A DNA stretch of 64,000 bases, from positions 930,001-994,000 of the forward strand of contig JAZAYU010000005.1 in NCBI GenBank assembly GCA_038501625.1, given 5' to 3'. Of the stretch, positions 46,865 to 56,817 are shown one piece after another (the stretch's first letter is position 1; every line of letters starts with the position of its first letter). A program made the position numbers and the translations under genes. The stretch comes from Corbicula japonica (lineage: Eukaryota > Mollusca > Bivalvia > Venerida > Cyrenidae). The notes beneath the pieces were generated by a model. That model was not told the DNA's origin and searched no databases. It was given only the letters and a program-made list of their open reading frames with translations.

Positions 46865-47423
46865 TACTGGGCCAAAATGAAAACTTTGCAAAAATAACTT
46901 GGAAAACTCCTATTACATTACTGATGCCAGTGAATGTATGTATCTGAAGGAACTATATCACCAGTATGTTTATCTTGGTAGTTTTCGGTCTAGTATCTAT
47001 CAGTTTAAAAAAAAGAAAAAAGAAAAAAGAATACCTGGTTGTGGAAAATAAAGCGTTGGATTTTGTTCTATTTTAACTACAAGGGATGTTATTTGCAAAA
47101 TCGGATATTTAAGTAATAGTATCTTATTTGTATGCTCCAGTGGGCTTTAAAGATTGTGTTTTTCCTTTTGTACATGGCATAAACTTTTTAATTTGACAGT
47201 CAAATAATTTGTTTGAGACTTTTATGTTAACAGTTATCGATCTCACCATGATTTAGAAAAGAGGAGATAACGCCAAGCCCTGTGAAAACATAACAGCATC
47301 TTCTCGCTTTATCAAATGTCCAGATATGTATGAAAACCACAAATTAAATAAAAATTAAAATATAGCATTACTAAACAAAAGTTTTGAATTAAAAAACTGG
47401 CAAGTTTTCATTTTTGTTCAGTA
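46865..47423. mobile_element. 559-bp TA-flanked MITE in intron E
   Basis: Inverted ends TACTGGGCCAAAATGAAAAC and GTTTTCATTTTTGTTCAGTA, bordered by TA. Intron F has the uninterrupted sequence CTTGATATAACTTCTG at 61962-61977. Low-complexity GAAAAAA runs lie at about 47008-47030. No coding capacity; Tc1/mariner-type mobilisation is likely. Confidence 0.82.
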
Positions 47424-47487
47424 TAACTTCTGTAGAAAATGGAAGATATTGGGTAAAATTGGGATAAAAGATATTTAGATTCTATAC

Positions 47488-47822
47488 CTGTGTGTGAGAG
47501 CAATGCACAATGCACAAGCTACATCATCATGTTGTTTACAGTAGAGGTTGATCACTTCTGTCGGGTGCTCCGAACATCGTTGTGTTGGTAAGCTAGGCAG
47601 AGAACCATCCGGACCCAGAGACCGGAAATCTGCCTTGTCTAGAAGCTTGTGATCCTTCATTGTGGGAAACTTCTTGTGCAAGCCCGTACATGGTGTACAA
47701 TAGTAATTTTTACACTGCACACAATATTTGTCTGCCTCTCTAATCCTGTTATCCTCCAGACATAAACAACATTTTATGTTAATAATTTCATCCGATGTTA
47801 TATCAATTCGACTTGTCGCCAT
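47488..47822 (-). CDS. B-box protein copy E, exon 1
   Basis: Encodes residues 1-111; all B-box ligands are conserved. Copy-specific: TGLHKKFPTMK, QHDDVACALC. Donor CACAG|GTATAG, a weaker +4 to +6 match than the GTAAAG of the + strand copies. Exon 2 of this copy carries three frameshifts, so the gene is probably inactive even though exon 1 is intact. Confidence 0.78.
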
Positions 47823-48075
47823 TTTAGAGGTTCGTAGATTTCAAACTTCCTTTATCAGAAATAATCAATGGATCATTTGATTTAAATACCCGGCTGTTGT
47901 ACTGTTCATTTAGGATAAACGACTAGATAAAACAGGAATTACCACTAGTTTTGTATAGTGACGTGAATGTAGCTATAGCGCTTAACAGATTGTACTTTAT
48001 TGATCTGTTTAGTGGGGTGCAGTCATTGATTTTAAAGTTTACAAAGATCAATATACTTTCAGATTTCTATTGCTA
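47823..48075 (-). promoter_or_regulatory. Conserved upstream block, copy E
   Basis: Paralogous to the upstream blocks of the other copies, with GGAAGTTTGAAATC, the TGATCCATTGAT word and TGACGTGA (on the + strand near 47960) in place of the CRE of copy C. Start context AAAATGGCGACAAG. Confidence 0.45.
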
Positions 48076-48366
48076 TTTAAGACTTAACATTGTTATATGA
48101 GGTTTCTTGTCTAAAAGAAGGCTGTTTTTCTTACAGGTCGCTGACTTTAAACTCTTTCATTCACCGAAGAACTGTGCTATTATAATAACTGTCACATAAT
48201 ATTCACATGGTCATGAACAGGTTTACTTTTTACTTGGTTGACTTTGGAAAAATTGTCCATTTAATGTATGCACCTGTTTATTTTAATAGGACAGTATCAT
48301 GATATGATGATGGGTTGATCATTTTGTAATAATATAAATCTACATTACCTAGTCTCTAAATGGACT

Positions 48367-48664
48367 GCCCCGCCCGGCTAGCTCAGTTGGTAGAGCATCG
48401 GACTGTCAATCCAGGGATCGTGAGTTCGATCCCCAGCCGAGGCGGGAAAAAATTTCTCCGTAACAATTGAACTCGGACATTGCGTCTGAGAGTCATTTGT
48501 CCCTCACCTCTGATTCAAGTGAGGAAGCAGTCAGTCGCTTGCGGAGAAATTGGTTAGTACTGGTTGGAGACCCAGGAACACCGGTTAGGTGGACTGACCG
48601 CCGGGATATAACCTAGCTGTTGAAACCAGGCGTTAAACCCGAAACAAACAAACAAACAAACAAA
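48367..48664 (+). mobile_element. tRNA-derived SINE (MetaSINE-like) with 13-bp target duplication
   Basis: The head is tRNA-like with an A box (TAGCTCAGTTGG) and B box (GAGTTCGATCCCC). A body of about 200 bp follows (GTACTGGTTGGAGACCCAGG, AACACCGGTTAGGTGGACTG), then GGCGTTAAACCC and an (AAAC)n tail. It is flanked by CTCTAAATGGACT at 48354-48366 and 48665-48677. The paralogous region upstream of copy F has a single CTCTAAATGGACT (62993-63005), the empty site. Assignment to the Meta-domain SINE group of bivalves is from memory of that family and needs a database comparison. Confidence 0.9.
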
Positions 48665-48679
48665 CTCTAAATGGACTAC

Positions 48680-49905
48680 TCTGTATTGTGATACATTAGA
48701 TCTACATATTAATACACTGATAGTAGTCTCTGAATGAACCAATCAGTATTGTGATACATTACATTATACACTGAGACTAGTCTCTGAATGGACCAATAAG
48801 TATTGTGATACATTAAATAATACACTGAGACTAGTCTCTGAATGAATCAGTCAGCATTGTGATACATTACATAATACACTGTGTCTAGTCTCTGAATGGA
48901 CCAATCAGTATTGTGATACATTACATAATACACTGAGACTCGTCTCTGAATAGATAAATCTGTATTGTGATACATTACGTAAAACACTGAGACTAGTCTC
49001 TGAATGGACCACTCAGTATTGTGATACATAACATAATACACTGAGATAGTGTCAGAATGGACCAATCTGTATTGTGATACATTACATAATACACTGAGAC
49101 TAGTCTCTGAATGGACTAATCAGTACTGTGATACATTGCGGTGTACACTGAGAATAGTCTCTGAATGGAACAATCAGTACTGTGATACATTACTCAATAC
49201 ACTGAGACATAATGTATTGAGACTAGTCTCTGAATGACCAGTCAGTACTAAGATACATAATACAATGAAACTAGTCTCTGAATGGACCAGTCAGTATTTT
49301 GATACATTTCATAATACACAGAGTCAAGTCTCTGAATTGACCAATCAGTATTGTAATATATTACATAATACAATGAGACTAATCTGTGAATGGACCAATA
49401 AGTACTGTGATACGTTAAGTTATACACTGAGATTAGTCTCTGAATGGACCAATCAGTACAGTGATACATTACATATTACACTGGGGCAAGTCTCTGAATG
49501 AAACAATCCGTATCGTGATACATTACACAATACACTGAGACTAGTCTCTGAATGGACCAATCAGTACTGTGATACATTTCACAATATATTGAGACCAGTC
49601 TCTGAATGGAACAATCAGTACTGTGATACATTACATAATACACCGAGACCAGTCTCTGAATGGAACAATCAGTATTGTGATACATTACATAATACACTGA
49701 GTCTAGTTTCTGAATGGACCAGTCAGTATTGTGATACATTACATAATACACCGAGACCAGCCTCTGAATGGACCAATCAGTACTGTGATACATTTCACGA
49801 TATATTGAGACCAGTCTCTGAATGGAACAATCAGTACTGTGATACATTGCATAATACACTGAGACTAGTCTCCGAATGGACCAATCCATTGCTAAACAGT
49901 AGATC
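48680..49905. repeat. 54-bp tandem array upstream of copy E (about 22 units)
   Basis: The 54-bp unit contains TCTCTGAATGGACCAATCAG, TATTGTGATACATTACATAA and TACACTGAGACTAG; unit junctions form the palindrome GAGACTAGTCTC. Because 54 is a multiple of three, long open frames occur on both strands; these are not taken as genes. A homologous array lies upstream of copy F. Confidence 0.93.
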
Positions 49906-50169
49906 ATAAATCTGAGACTGTTTACCGGTATCATACCTCAAGCATCTGATTGATGGAAACTTATACCAGCCTTGAAGTGAACCAACCAGAAGCTAGTTAT
50001 GAGACTTTACCCAATCTGAGTTTTATGATCTTGATTCTTGATTTATAAGGTGTAAAGACCTGATGGCAATTATATGAAGAGCACCAAGCAAATCCTATTA
50101 AAATGAATATATATCAGTACATCAGTCATCATTGCTTGAACTATATCAAATTCATGAATAATTTAAACA
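49906..50169. other. Intergenic, no gene seen
   Basis: Unique AT-rich sequence between the 54-bp array and a truncated MITE; nothing recognised. Confidence 0.5.
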
Positions 50170-50375
50170 AATATATGACCAGTGTAGATCCAGATGAGCC
50201 AGCACATCTGTGCCATCTGATCAGGATCTACAGCGTTCACTTTTTTGGTCAGAAATAACCCAATTAATATAACAAGTGAACAGATCCTGCTCAGACGGCA
50301 AGCATATGCCAGCTGGTTTTGATTTATACTGTTCGCCCACGTCATGAAGGCATATATGTGGTGAAAAGGGTTCAG
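50170..50375. mobile_element. TTAA MITE, copy g, left end missing
   Basis: Starts inside the element at GACCAGTGTAGATCCAGATG and runs to GTGGTGAAAAGGGTTCA. Contains TTGGTCAGAAATAACCCAAT and TATACTGTTCGCCCACGTCA. The right TTAA has mutated. Confidence 0.65.
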
Positions 50376-50590
50376 TATTATGTAACTTTTTTCTTTTCTT
50401 CATTAACTTCCCTTGTAATGCTGCATTTATGATTATATTCTTATAAAAAGGGAGGTAATATATAATTTTAATTTTCATTATCTGGTGCATATTTTGGACA
50501 TGAAATAGTTTTAATTTTGTCTCATATTGAAAGAGCACTATAATAATAAATGTTGTTAGACTAAAAAAAGTTTTTCGTGGAGTTGCGATT

Positions 50591-50800
50591 ACTGTAGTAT
50601 CATTTAATTTCGCGAGTACGAAATTTCGCACAAAACCTATAAATAACAAATTTGCGGGGACTTAAATTCGCGCAACTGTATTTTCCTGTAAAGAAACACT
50701 GTTAAATGGTTTATTTCACTGAGGTTAAATGTCGCGGTCTTGCCGTAGCGCCAAATTTGCGAAAAAATTAAACCCTCACCAAATAAAATGATTTAACAGT
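50591..50800. mobile_element. 210-bp MITE with ACTGT... inverted ends
   Basis: Left end ACTGTAGTATCATTTAATTT followed by CGCGAG; right end AATAAAATGATTTAACAGT. The interior has repeated 'AAATTTCGC'/'AAATTTGCG' words, the pattern of a MITE type widespread in marine invertebrates. Non-coding. Confidence 0.7.
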
Positions 50801-50837
50801 ATTATTAACAACTTCAGCACTTACGGATTAAATCGAT

Positions 50838-51604
50838 TAGTGTTAGGAATCGACTGGATTTTTCAGAATTGATTATCGGAGAAAATCGGCTGGGCTTAAC
50901 CGATTGATAATCGGATAATCGGAACATGTTGTTTCATTAGCTGTTTTAGTTTTTGTTATAAATAAATCAGTAGATACTGATTTAATATATGTTAAAAATA
51001 ACATCATCAGATATGTAACTGACAAAAAGCACCACTGCTTTCTCATAGAATCAATTTTTTCTCACACAAAAAATGCAGAATTATTAAACTGAAAAAGGAG
51101 GCTTCAGTAAGATCTGAAATTGTATGGCTAGTTGTTATACCGAGTATCAAAAATCGGAACTCAAATCGAAAATGGCTTTAAAATATCTTGGATAACATGA
51201 CCGTAACAAGCGTGATATTGTGTGTGGGGTATTATTTTCATACCGTTATTGGCGTAGGATTTCGTGCAAAGCGTGCAAATGACTCTGCTGATGTCTAAAT
51301 TTTCTTTAACTGGAGCTCCATCTTTAATTTTTTGGAAGTAAAAATACTTCCAGACCCGGGAAGTCGTCTTTTCCGGGTAAGGAAAAATGTCTTCGTTATT
51401 GTTGCCATCCATTATTGTCTTAAAGGATTACCTCCCTTCAGAAATAATCGGAAAGAAACTACCGGCAAACAACTACCGAAAAGAGAGAAAACATTCATCC
51501 GCCTAACCTAGCGACATCGATTCTGAAAAATTGGACTCGATTGTCGCCGACTTTGAAGTTATCCGACTGATTATCGATTGCCGGCGACAATCTGGCAAAC
51601 ACTA
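50838..51604. mobile_element. hAT-like element remnant
   Basis: Ends TAGTGTTAGGAATCGACTGG and (right, + strand) CTGGCAAACACTA, with subterminal GATTATCGG/CCGACTGATTATCG. Flanked by an 8-bp near-duplication, AAATCGAT (50830-50837) and GAATCGAT (51605-51612), as expected for hAT. It contains the BED-finger coding piece at 51161-51412. Most of the transposase is missing. Confidence 0.82.
51161..51412 (-). pseudogene. hAT transposase N-terminal (BED zinc finger) fragment
   Basis: An 83-codon open frame beginning MDGNNNEDIFPYPEKTTSRV and continuing WKYFYFQKIKDGAPV and ISRVICTLCTKSYANNG. The V-W-x-Y-F aromatic signature followed by C-x2-C matches the start of a BED finger as found in hAT transposases and ZBED proteins. 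The expected His pair is not in its usual spacing (HTQYHACYGH), and the catalytic domain is absent. It lies inside the hAT-like element, so it is a transposon relic and not a host gene. Confidence 0.72.
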
Positions 51605-51611
51605 GAATCGA

Positions 51612-51862
51612 TAGTTGATGGTTTCCATTTGGGTATGGAAAACAGTTGGGTTGTTTTAAGTGTACTTTAAACAATCCAACTGTTTTTCTTACCAAAGTGG
51701 AAACTGTCAAATATTGATTCAATCCTTATATTTACACTTAAAAATTATCTCATTAATACAGAAATAACTAGAATAATTCGGATGTGCAACAAAACAATCC
51801 AACTGTTTTTCTTACCAAAGTGGAAACTATCAAATATTGATTCAATCCTTATATTTACATTG
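51612..51862. repeat. Fold-back repeat plus direct duplication
   Basis: GATGGTTTCCATTTGGGTAT with GGAAAACAGTTGGGTTGTTT (about 51616-51658) is inverted relative to AAACAATCCAACTGTTTTTC with TTACCAAAGTGGAAAC (about 51669-51706), giving a long imperfect hairpin. The right arm with its extension is repeated directly at about 51797-51862. Nature unknown; possibly a fold-back element. Confidence 0.7.
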
Positions 51863-52250
51863 AATGGCTATTGGAACAGCTATGTTGACGACAAAGTGTA
51901 TTACGGCACGCATTTTCGTAGCTACTCGTGGCAAAATGTGCGTGCGTCACACGTCAAAACATTGTGCAACGTCCAATAAATTGTGAACGGTTCTACTATA
52001 GCCACGCCTTTTAAATTATTACGTCACACTGTTTACCATTGGAAATTATGATTCCTTATATGAATAAGACTTCATCGTAGAGGACGAAGTTGAGGTGTAA
52101 ATATTATTTCAGTGGTTGAATTCAAAGCTCACATAAATGATCCGCATCAATCGTTATACACAGACATATATATCGCCAGCTTTGTGCAAAACAGCATAAG
52201 TAACATTAAAAGTGAAGGAGATAATAAATATCAGTATTGCACTGATGTGA
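51863..52250. other. Intergenic, no gene seen
   Basis: No coding or repeat structure recognised between the fold-back repeat and the start of the copy F duplication arm. Confidence 0.5.
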
Positions 52251-53375
52251 CAAGATAACTTTTGAAGAGCGCTGTGACAGTTGTCTGGCTTATAGGACTG
52301 ATTTTTTGTACACACCAAGTGCGTGGAGTAACAATCAATGATGTTTGGATTTTAATTAGAATTGGGTAATTAATAAAGTGGTGTTTGAGTAAAAATATGT
52401 ATTGTGACTTAACAATGCGTTGTGTATTTTTATCCCACACCACATATCAGTAAGGGGATAAAGGAATGGTCTGTGTGCATCTGTCCGTCTGAACATCTAC
52501 CAGTTTTGATTACGTGTCTGCTTCATAACTTCTAAATGCCCAGAAGCAATTTACAAAACTTAGATTACTATAACTATTTTCTGCAATTTGGTGTTAACGT
52601 CAAGATGGCCTTAACACACCATTTTGATAAAATCACAGCATTGTCATTGTTATTATTCCCAGAAAAAGGTTTTAATAAACCGAAATTTTCGAGCAAATTA
52701 AATTAAAGAAAAAATATTGTTAATGTTTGTGCAAATTTATTCTTGAATTACAAAACAAAGGTCACATTTTTGCCCCATCAACAAGACGTGCAGAACCTTT
52801 GTTTCATTCTTGCCAGCTCAAGGTTAAGATCACTATTGATGTTTTAAGGTGCAAGCCACGCATTTTGTCCAATAGATAACTTATAAACCCCTGGAAGGAA
52901 TTTCATGAAACTTGAGTCAAACCTCATTGTCATTGAGACTATCTGCAGAACCTTAGCACAAAATCAGTCAGAGGACAGTAAATAGAAAAGCCTGTCGTGG
53001 ATTGGACAATTTTGTCTAGGGACAATTGGGGCTAACTTTATTTTCAAAGATTCATAGGCCAAAACTATAGAGAATAGAAATTAATTTTTGTTTCCAAAAT
53101 GTAGAATGACTTAAATTTTATACTTTAAAATAAAAATGATTTTTAAAACACTGTTTGAAAGGTGATTTGTGGCACTTTAATGAAGTTGGTACTTTTCCAT
53201 ATTTTGGGTTGAAGATTTGTATACATTCTGGGGGTGATTACTTTTGTTTTAAAATGCTCAGAGAATGAGTTGGTGAAGACCCTGATTTCTGGCCATTTTT
53301 GATTTGCCCAAGAGTCCCACTTTGCAAATCTGTTGTAGTTTTGGAAAAAGTCGTGTAAACTAAATTACAGGAGGA

Positions 53376-53659
53376 CCAAATCTTATAATGTAAGTCTATG
53401 GGGAAACTATTTAGTGGTCTCTGACCTTATGTTTACTCAAGCTCTAGCACTGTGATGTTGTTGTTGTCTGATGTAACCACTAGTCTGGTCTTGTGAGGAT
53501 CAAAGCACAGAGACATGGGATGGTTAACCTTCCCTATCTCTCCTAACAGTTTGTAGTCCTGTCCTATCTGAACAATGTTGTGTGACCAAAAGCCGCAGAC
53601 AAATAGACCAAATCTGATAATATAAGTCTGTGAAAAAACTATTTAGTGGTCTCTGAGCT
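53376..53659. repeat. 52-bp direct repeats flanking the gene fragment
   Basis: ACCAAATCTTATAATGTAAG ... TTTAGTGGTCTCTGACCT (53376-53428) and ACCAAATCTGATAATATAAG ... TTTAGTGGTCTCTGAGCT (53607-53659) bracket the fragment. The copy E arm has this sequence once (about 40640-40686). Confidence 0.8.
53433..53607 (-). pseudogene. 3' fragment of a seventh family copy
   Basis: On the minus strand it encodes the last part of the propeller in an intact frame: LFVCGFWSHNIVQIGQDYK, GEIGKVNHPMSLCFDPHK, VVTSDNNNITVLELE and stop. The residues at the variable positions (FW, NH, M, D) differ from every other copy, so it is not a simple copy of E or F. The upstream part of the exon is absent. Confidence 0.88.
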
Positions 53660-53888
53660 AAAAGAACCATTTTAACATGAAGGAAACATGAAGGAGAGAT
53701 AAACCATTAATTACTAAGGTGATGCTGTTTCAGTCATGCAGACTGTAGGTCAGGGTCACTTGTGGATTTCAAAGTTTGAAGCCCATTTAGTATCAAGCCA
53801 AACAAGGGAAAGTACTTTTGTAAAATCACTGTTTATATAGTGCAAGTGTTACTTCCCCTGATGTTCTAATACTGAACCATAATTAGAT

Positions 53889-54113
53889 TTAACCCTTTCC
53901 TCCATAGAAACACCTTTATTGTGTGGGCGAACAGTTTAGATCCGGTGCCATCTGATCAGGATCTAAACTTTTTGATTTATTAGGTTTTTTATGAACAAAA
54001 TGCAACCAGTGCAGATCCAGATAAGCCGGCACATCTGTGCCGGATGTGCTGGCTGATCTGGATCTACACTGGTCGCACATGTGTAAAAATGCGTATTTAT
54101 AGGAAAAAAGGGT
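53889..54113. mobile_element. TTAA MITE, copy h
   Basis: TTAACCCTTTCCTCCATAG at the left, AGGAAAAAAGGGT at the right (final TTAA lost). It shows both palindromic modules, including AACCAGTGCAGATCC ... GGATCTACACTGGTCGCA. It is paralogous to the truncated copy e at 40913. Confidence 0.75.
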
Positions 54114-56817
54114 ACAGCCTTCTCAATTTATACTGTATAATTATATATGCTTTCCATGTGAAATGTACTTATAAAGCAATCAACCACTAGGCAGTTTTTA
54201 TAAGGCTTATCAGATTTTTAAATGGCATGATATAAATGCAGCCAAACTATGTTTTCATTACCACTGTTAACAAATTATTGATTAAACATAACTCTCATTT
54301 ACATTTTTGTTTAAATGGTTTCTAAATAAATGTTACAATGGGTTTTCATTGTTCTAAATTTACATTCAGTTGTATGTAAACTCATTATTACAATTACAGT
54401 CAGGCCTTAATTACAACTCTTTATTAAATTCAGAAACAGTTTTTTTTTCACAGTAACTCATCTTTCTTTTCTCATGCATATTCCCCCACATTCCATCAAC
54501 AAAACTGACCGATGCCTTTAAAGGTTGGAGGGGAAGCAGGGAGGGGGCTTGAGTACTTTTTTTAACCCTGACTCCTGAGGTTAAGGTCACCATTGGTGTT
54601 CAAAGGTTAGAACCATGCAGTTCCTTCTGCTACTTAAAGCCCCAGCCCTAAACAAGTAAGAATATACTATTGAAAGATCATATTTGTCCCTATAGACTCC
54701 AATATTAAACTCTCTAACAGAACACAAAAGATCCGATCAAATTCTTTCTTATAAATGGGATTTTTAATGATATTGTTAAATTATTGTTAACAAACTTTTA
54801 AGAAGCTAAATATAATGGAGCTATATTAATCACCGACAAGGAGACTACTTAATGCGCGATCTCGATTTCTATGTCGTTTTGGAAATCCTACTTTCGCTTT
54901 AAGTTGCGTGGACCAAATTTATTTTAGTAGATTAAAATTTTATTAGCCCGAACTAATGCTGCATATTTGTGCAAATAGTTCCAAATACATGTAATATTTC
55001 ATTCAAGAGCGGGTTAAATTGAAGTAATGTCGCTTTAACTTCTTTACCCTTAGTCCCTAGAAGAATTTCCCGCTTATTTTTGTTGAATGTTCTTCTTATT
55101 GAGACAATGTGCAAAACCTTTGTTTCAAGCATGCTGGCTCAATGTTACAAATGTCACAAGTAAATTTCAAAGGTCAAATTGCACTTTTGTCATTGGCTTG
55201 TGTCAATGTTAATTACTTAAAAAAAGAACAAACTAAATTCTCATTTGCTAACAAGAATCATTATAAAAATCAAACCTCAAACAAAAGATTATGTTATGGA
55301 AATTTGATGGGTGTGAGAGAGAATCAGGGATAGGTAGGTGGCTACACCTCCTTAAAGTAATTTTATTATGCCCCTAGCATCTAGCAATTTAATCGGCTGT
55401 CTGTGTTTGTCTGAACATCATTCAGGTTAATCTGTTTCTCAGTTTGTGCACATTACTCAGTCATTTATCAGAGCACATGACATGACCATGGAAAGGTACC
55501 TAACTGATGTGGTCTTATTTTTTTCTTGGATTATTTCTCTTTATATACTTGGAAAATATGTTAACTTATTTAAGCAAGTTGTATATTTTTAGCAGTGGCC
55601 TGATACTTAACAGTACAAATGTCTTGACCCTGTCAAGATGAAACAAACAGCAGTTATATTTTTTAACATCTGGACACTTACTTTCAAGTAAAAAAAGTTT
55701 GATAATTGCTCTAACATTTCTCTTGAATACTATACTCTTTATAATCATTGATTAAAGGTTATTTAACTTGATTTTTATTGTGTAGCCCATGTGTGGTGAG
55801 CTCAACTTTTTTGTCACTATAATGGCCAGTCAGTGAATGTTGGAGCATGAGTGCAGGATTTCTCCTGCCCATAACTTTGACAGGCATTGAGTAATCTTGT
55901 CTATATTTGGTACTTACGTTAACCTCAGTAAGACTATGGTAACTGCCACTTTATGGATTGATATTCTTATAGATTACATTTTGCATCCCCGAGTATGTCA
56001 CTCATAAGTAACCAGGGCTTTTTTACTGCCTGGGGAAGGGGCCCATACCCTTTAATTTGTTGTCTTAAGGGGAATAAACAAACTTGATGTAAATTTACGT
56101 TTTTGGGAAAACTGCATGATTTTAAAGAAATTTTCTGAGAGGAAGGCACCCGTTAACTGCCCCTGCTATAGAAAGAAAACAAGGCCTATTGTAGTGCAAC
56201 GTCCCATGTGTTGTTCCGTGCTTACGTTAATGTCACCTCCAAGATTATATTGTTTTGTTTATAATTGATATGGCAGTGAGTAAATGTCGAACCTAGAAAC
56301 CACAACATATTTGTTTATTCACTTGCCAGGTTTCCATCTTAATGTTCAAGGTCAGAATTTGGGGTCAGAGATTGTTGTCAGAGCATCATTCCAGACCATA
56401 ACTCATTATAACTTTGACTTTTATTGAGCAATCTTTGTATTTGTCATTAAAGTTAATCTTAATGAGACTGAGTGTCGCACGCAATCCCCAGGTTCCCATA
56501 TCAAAGGTCAATGTCACAGTTTTCATTGATTCAACAACTGGAGAACTTATAGCCCTTAAATCTGTATTCTTGATCTACTCAATATATTTTTCGTAATACA
56601 ACTTTTAACATTATGCCTTAATTTGCAGAAAATATTTACAGAAAAAATCAAAACAAATGCATTGTTTATTATATATTTTATATTATATTGCTGTTACAAT
56701 TTTTCAACAAAAATAGAAGGATTTTAATGATCAGAATTAGTAGAGCATATATTTAGAAAGGCTGTTATGAAAGTTAATATGTATAAAAATATATATGTAG
56801 GACTGTTCTCATTATGT

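Larger units (their letters stand above)
44841..47487 (-). other. Intron 1 of copy E
   Basis: GT-AG intron on the minus strand, 2647 bp (donor CACAG|GTATAG). It contains, in transcript order, a TA-flanked MITE (46865-47423), a long 34-bp array (45118-46670) and, near 44985-45085, the dispersed repeat 'CAGTAATATGCATTTCC ... AACAGGCTCAATCAAACCGA' that recurs in intron F. Confidence 0.8.
52251..56817 (-). repeat. 3' flank of copy F; second arm of the segmental duplication
   Basis: Collinear with 35452-43506 at clearly high identity. The arm lacks the two blocks described there, but has a gene fragment (53433-53607) and a unique block at about 54640-55040. No intact gene is visible; the short ORFs here (52231-52443, 55109-55333, 55566-55748, 55967-56149, 56414-56596) show no domain. 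Confidence 0.75.

Noticed and set aside
48370..48443. Free-standing tRNA gene (anticodon position reads GTC)
   Set aside because: The anticodon stem has mismatches, the sequence continues into a SINE body with an (AAAC)n tail, and the whole is flanked by a 13-bp target duplication. It is the SINE head.
49476..49934. Tandem-repeat protein genes in the 54-bp array near copy E
   Set aside because: Open frames occur on both strands because 54 is divisible by three; no start context, splice structure or codon bias supports translation.
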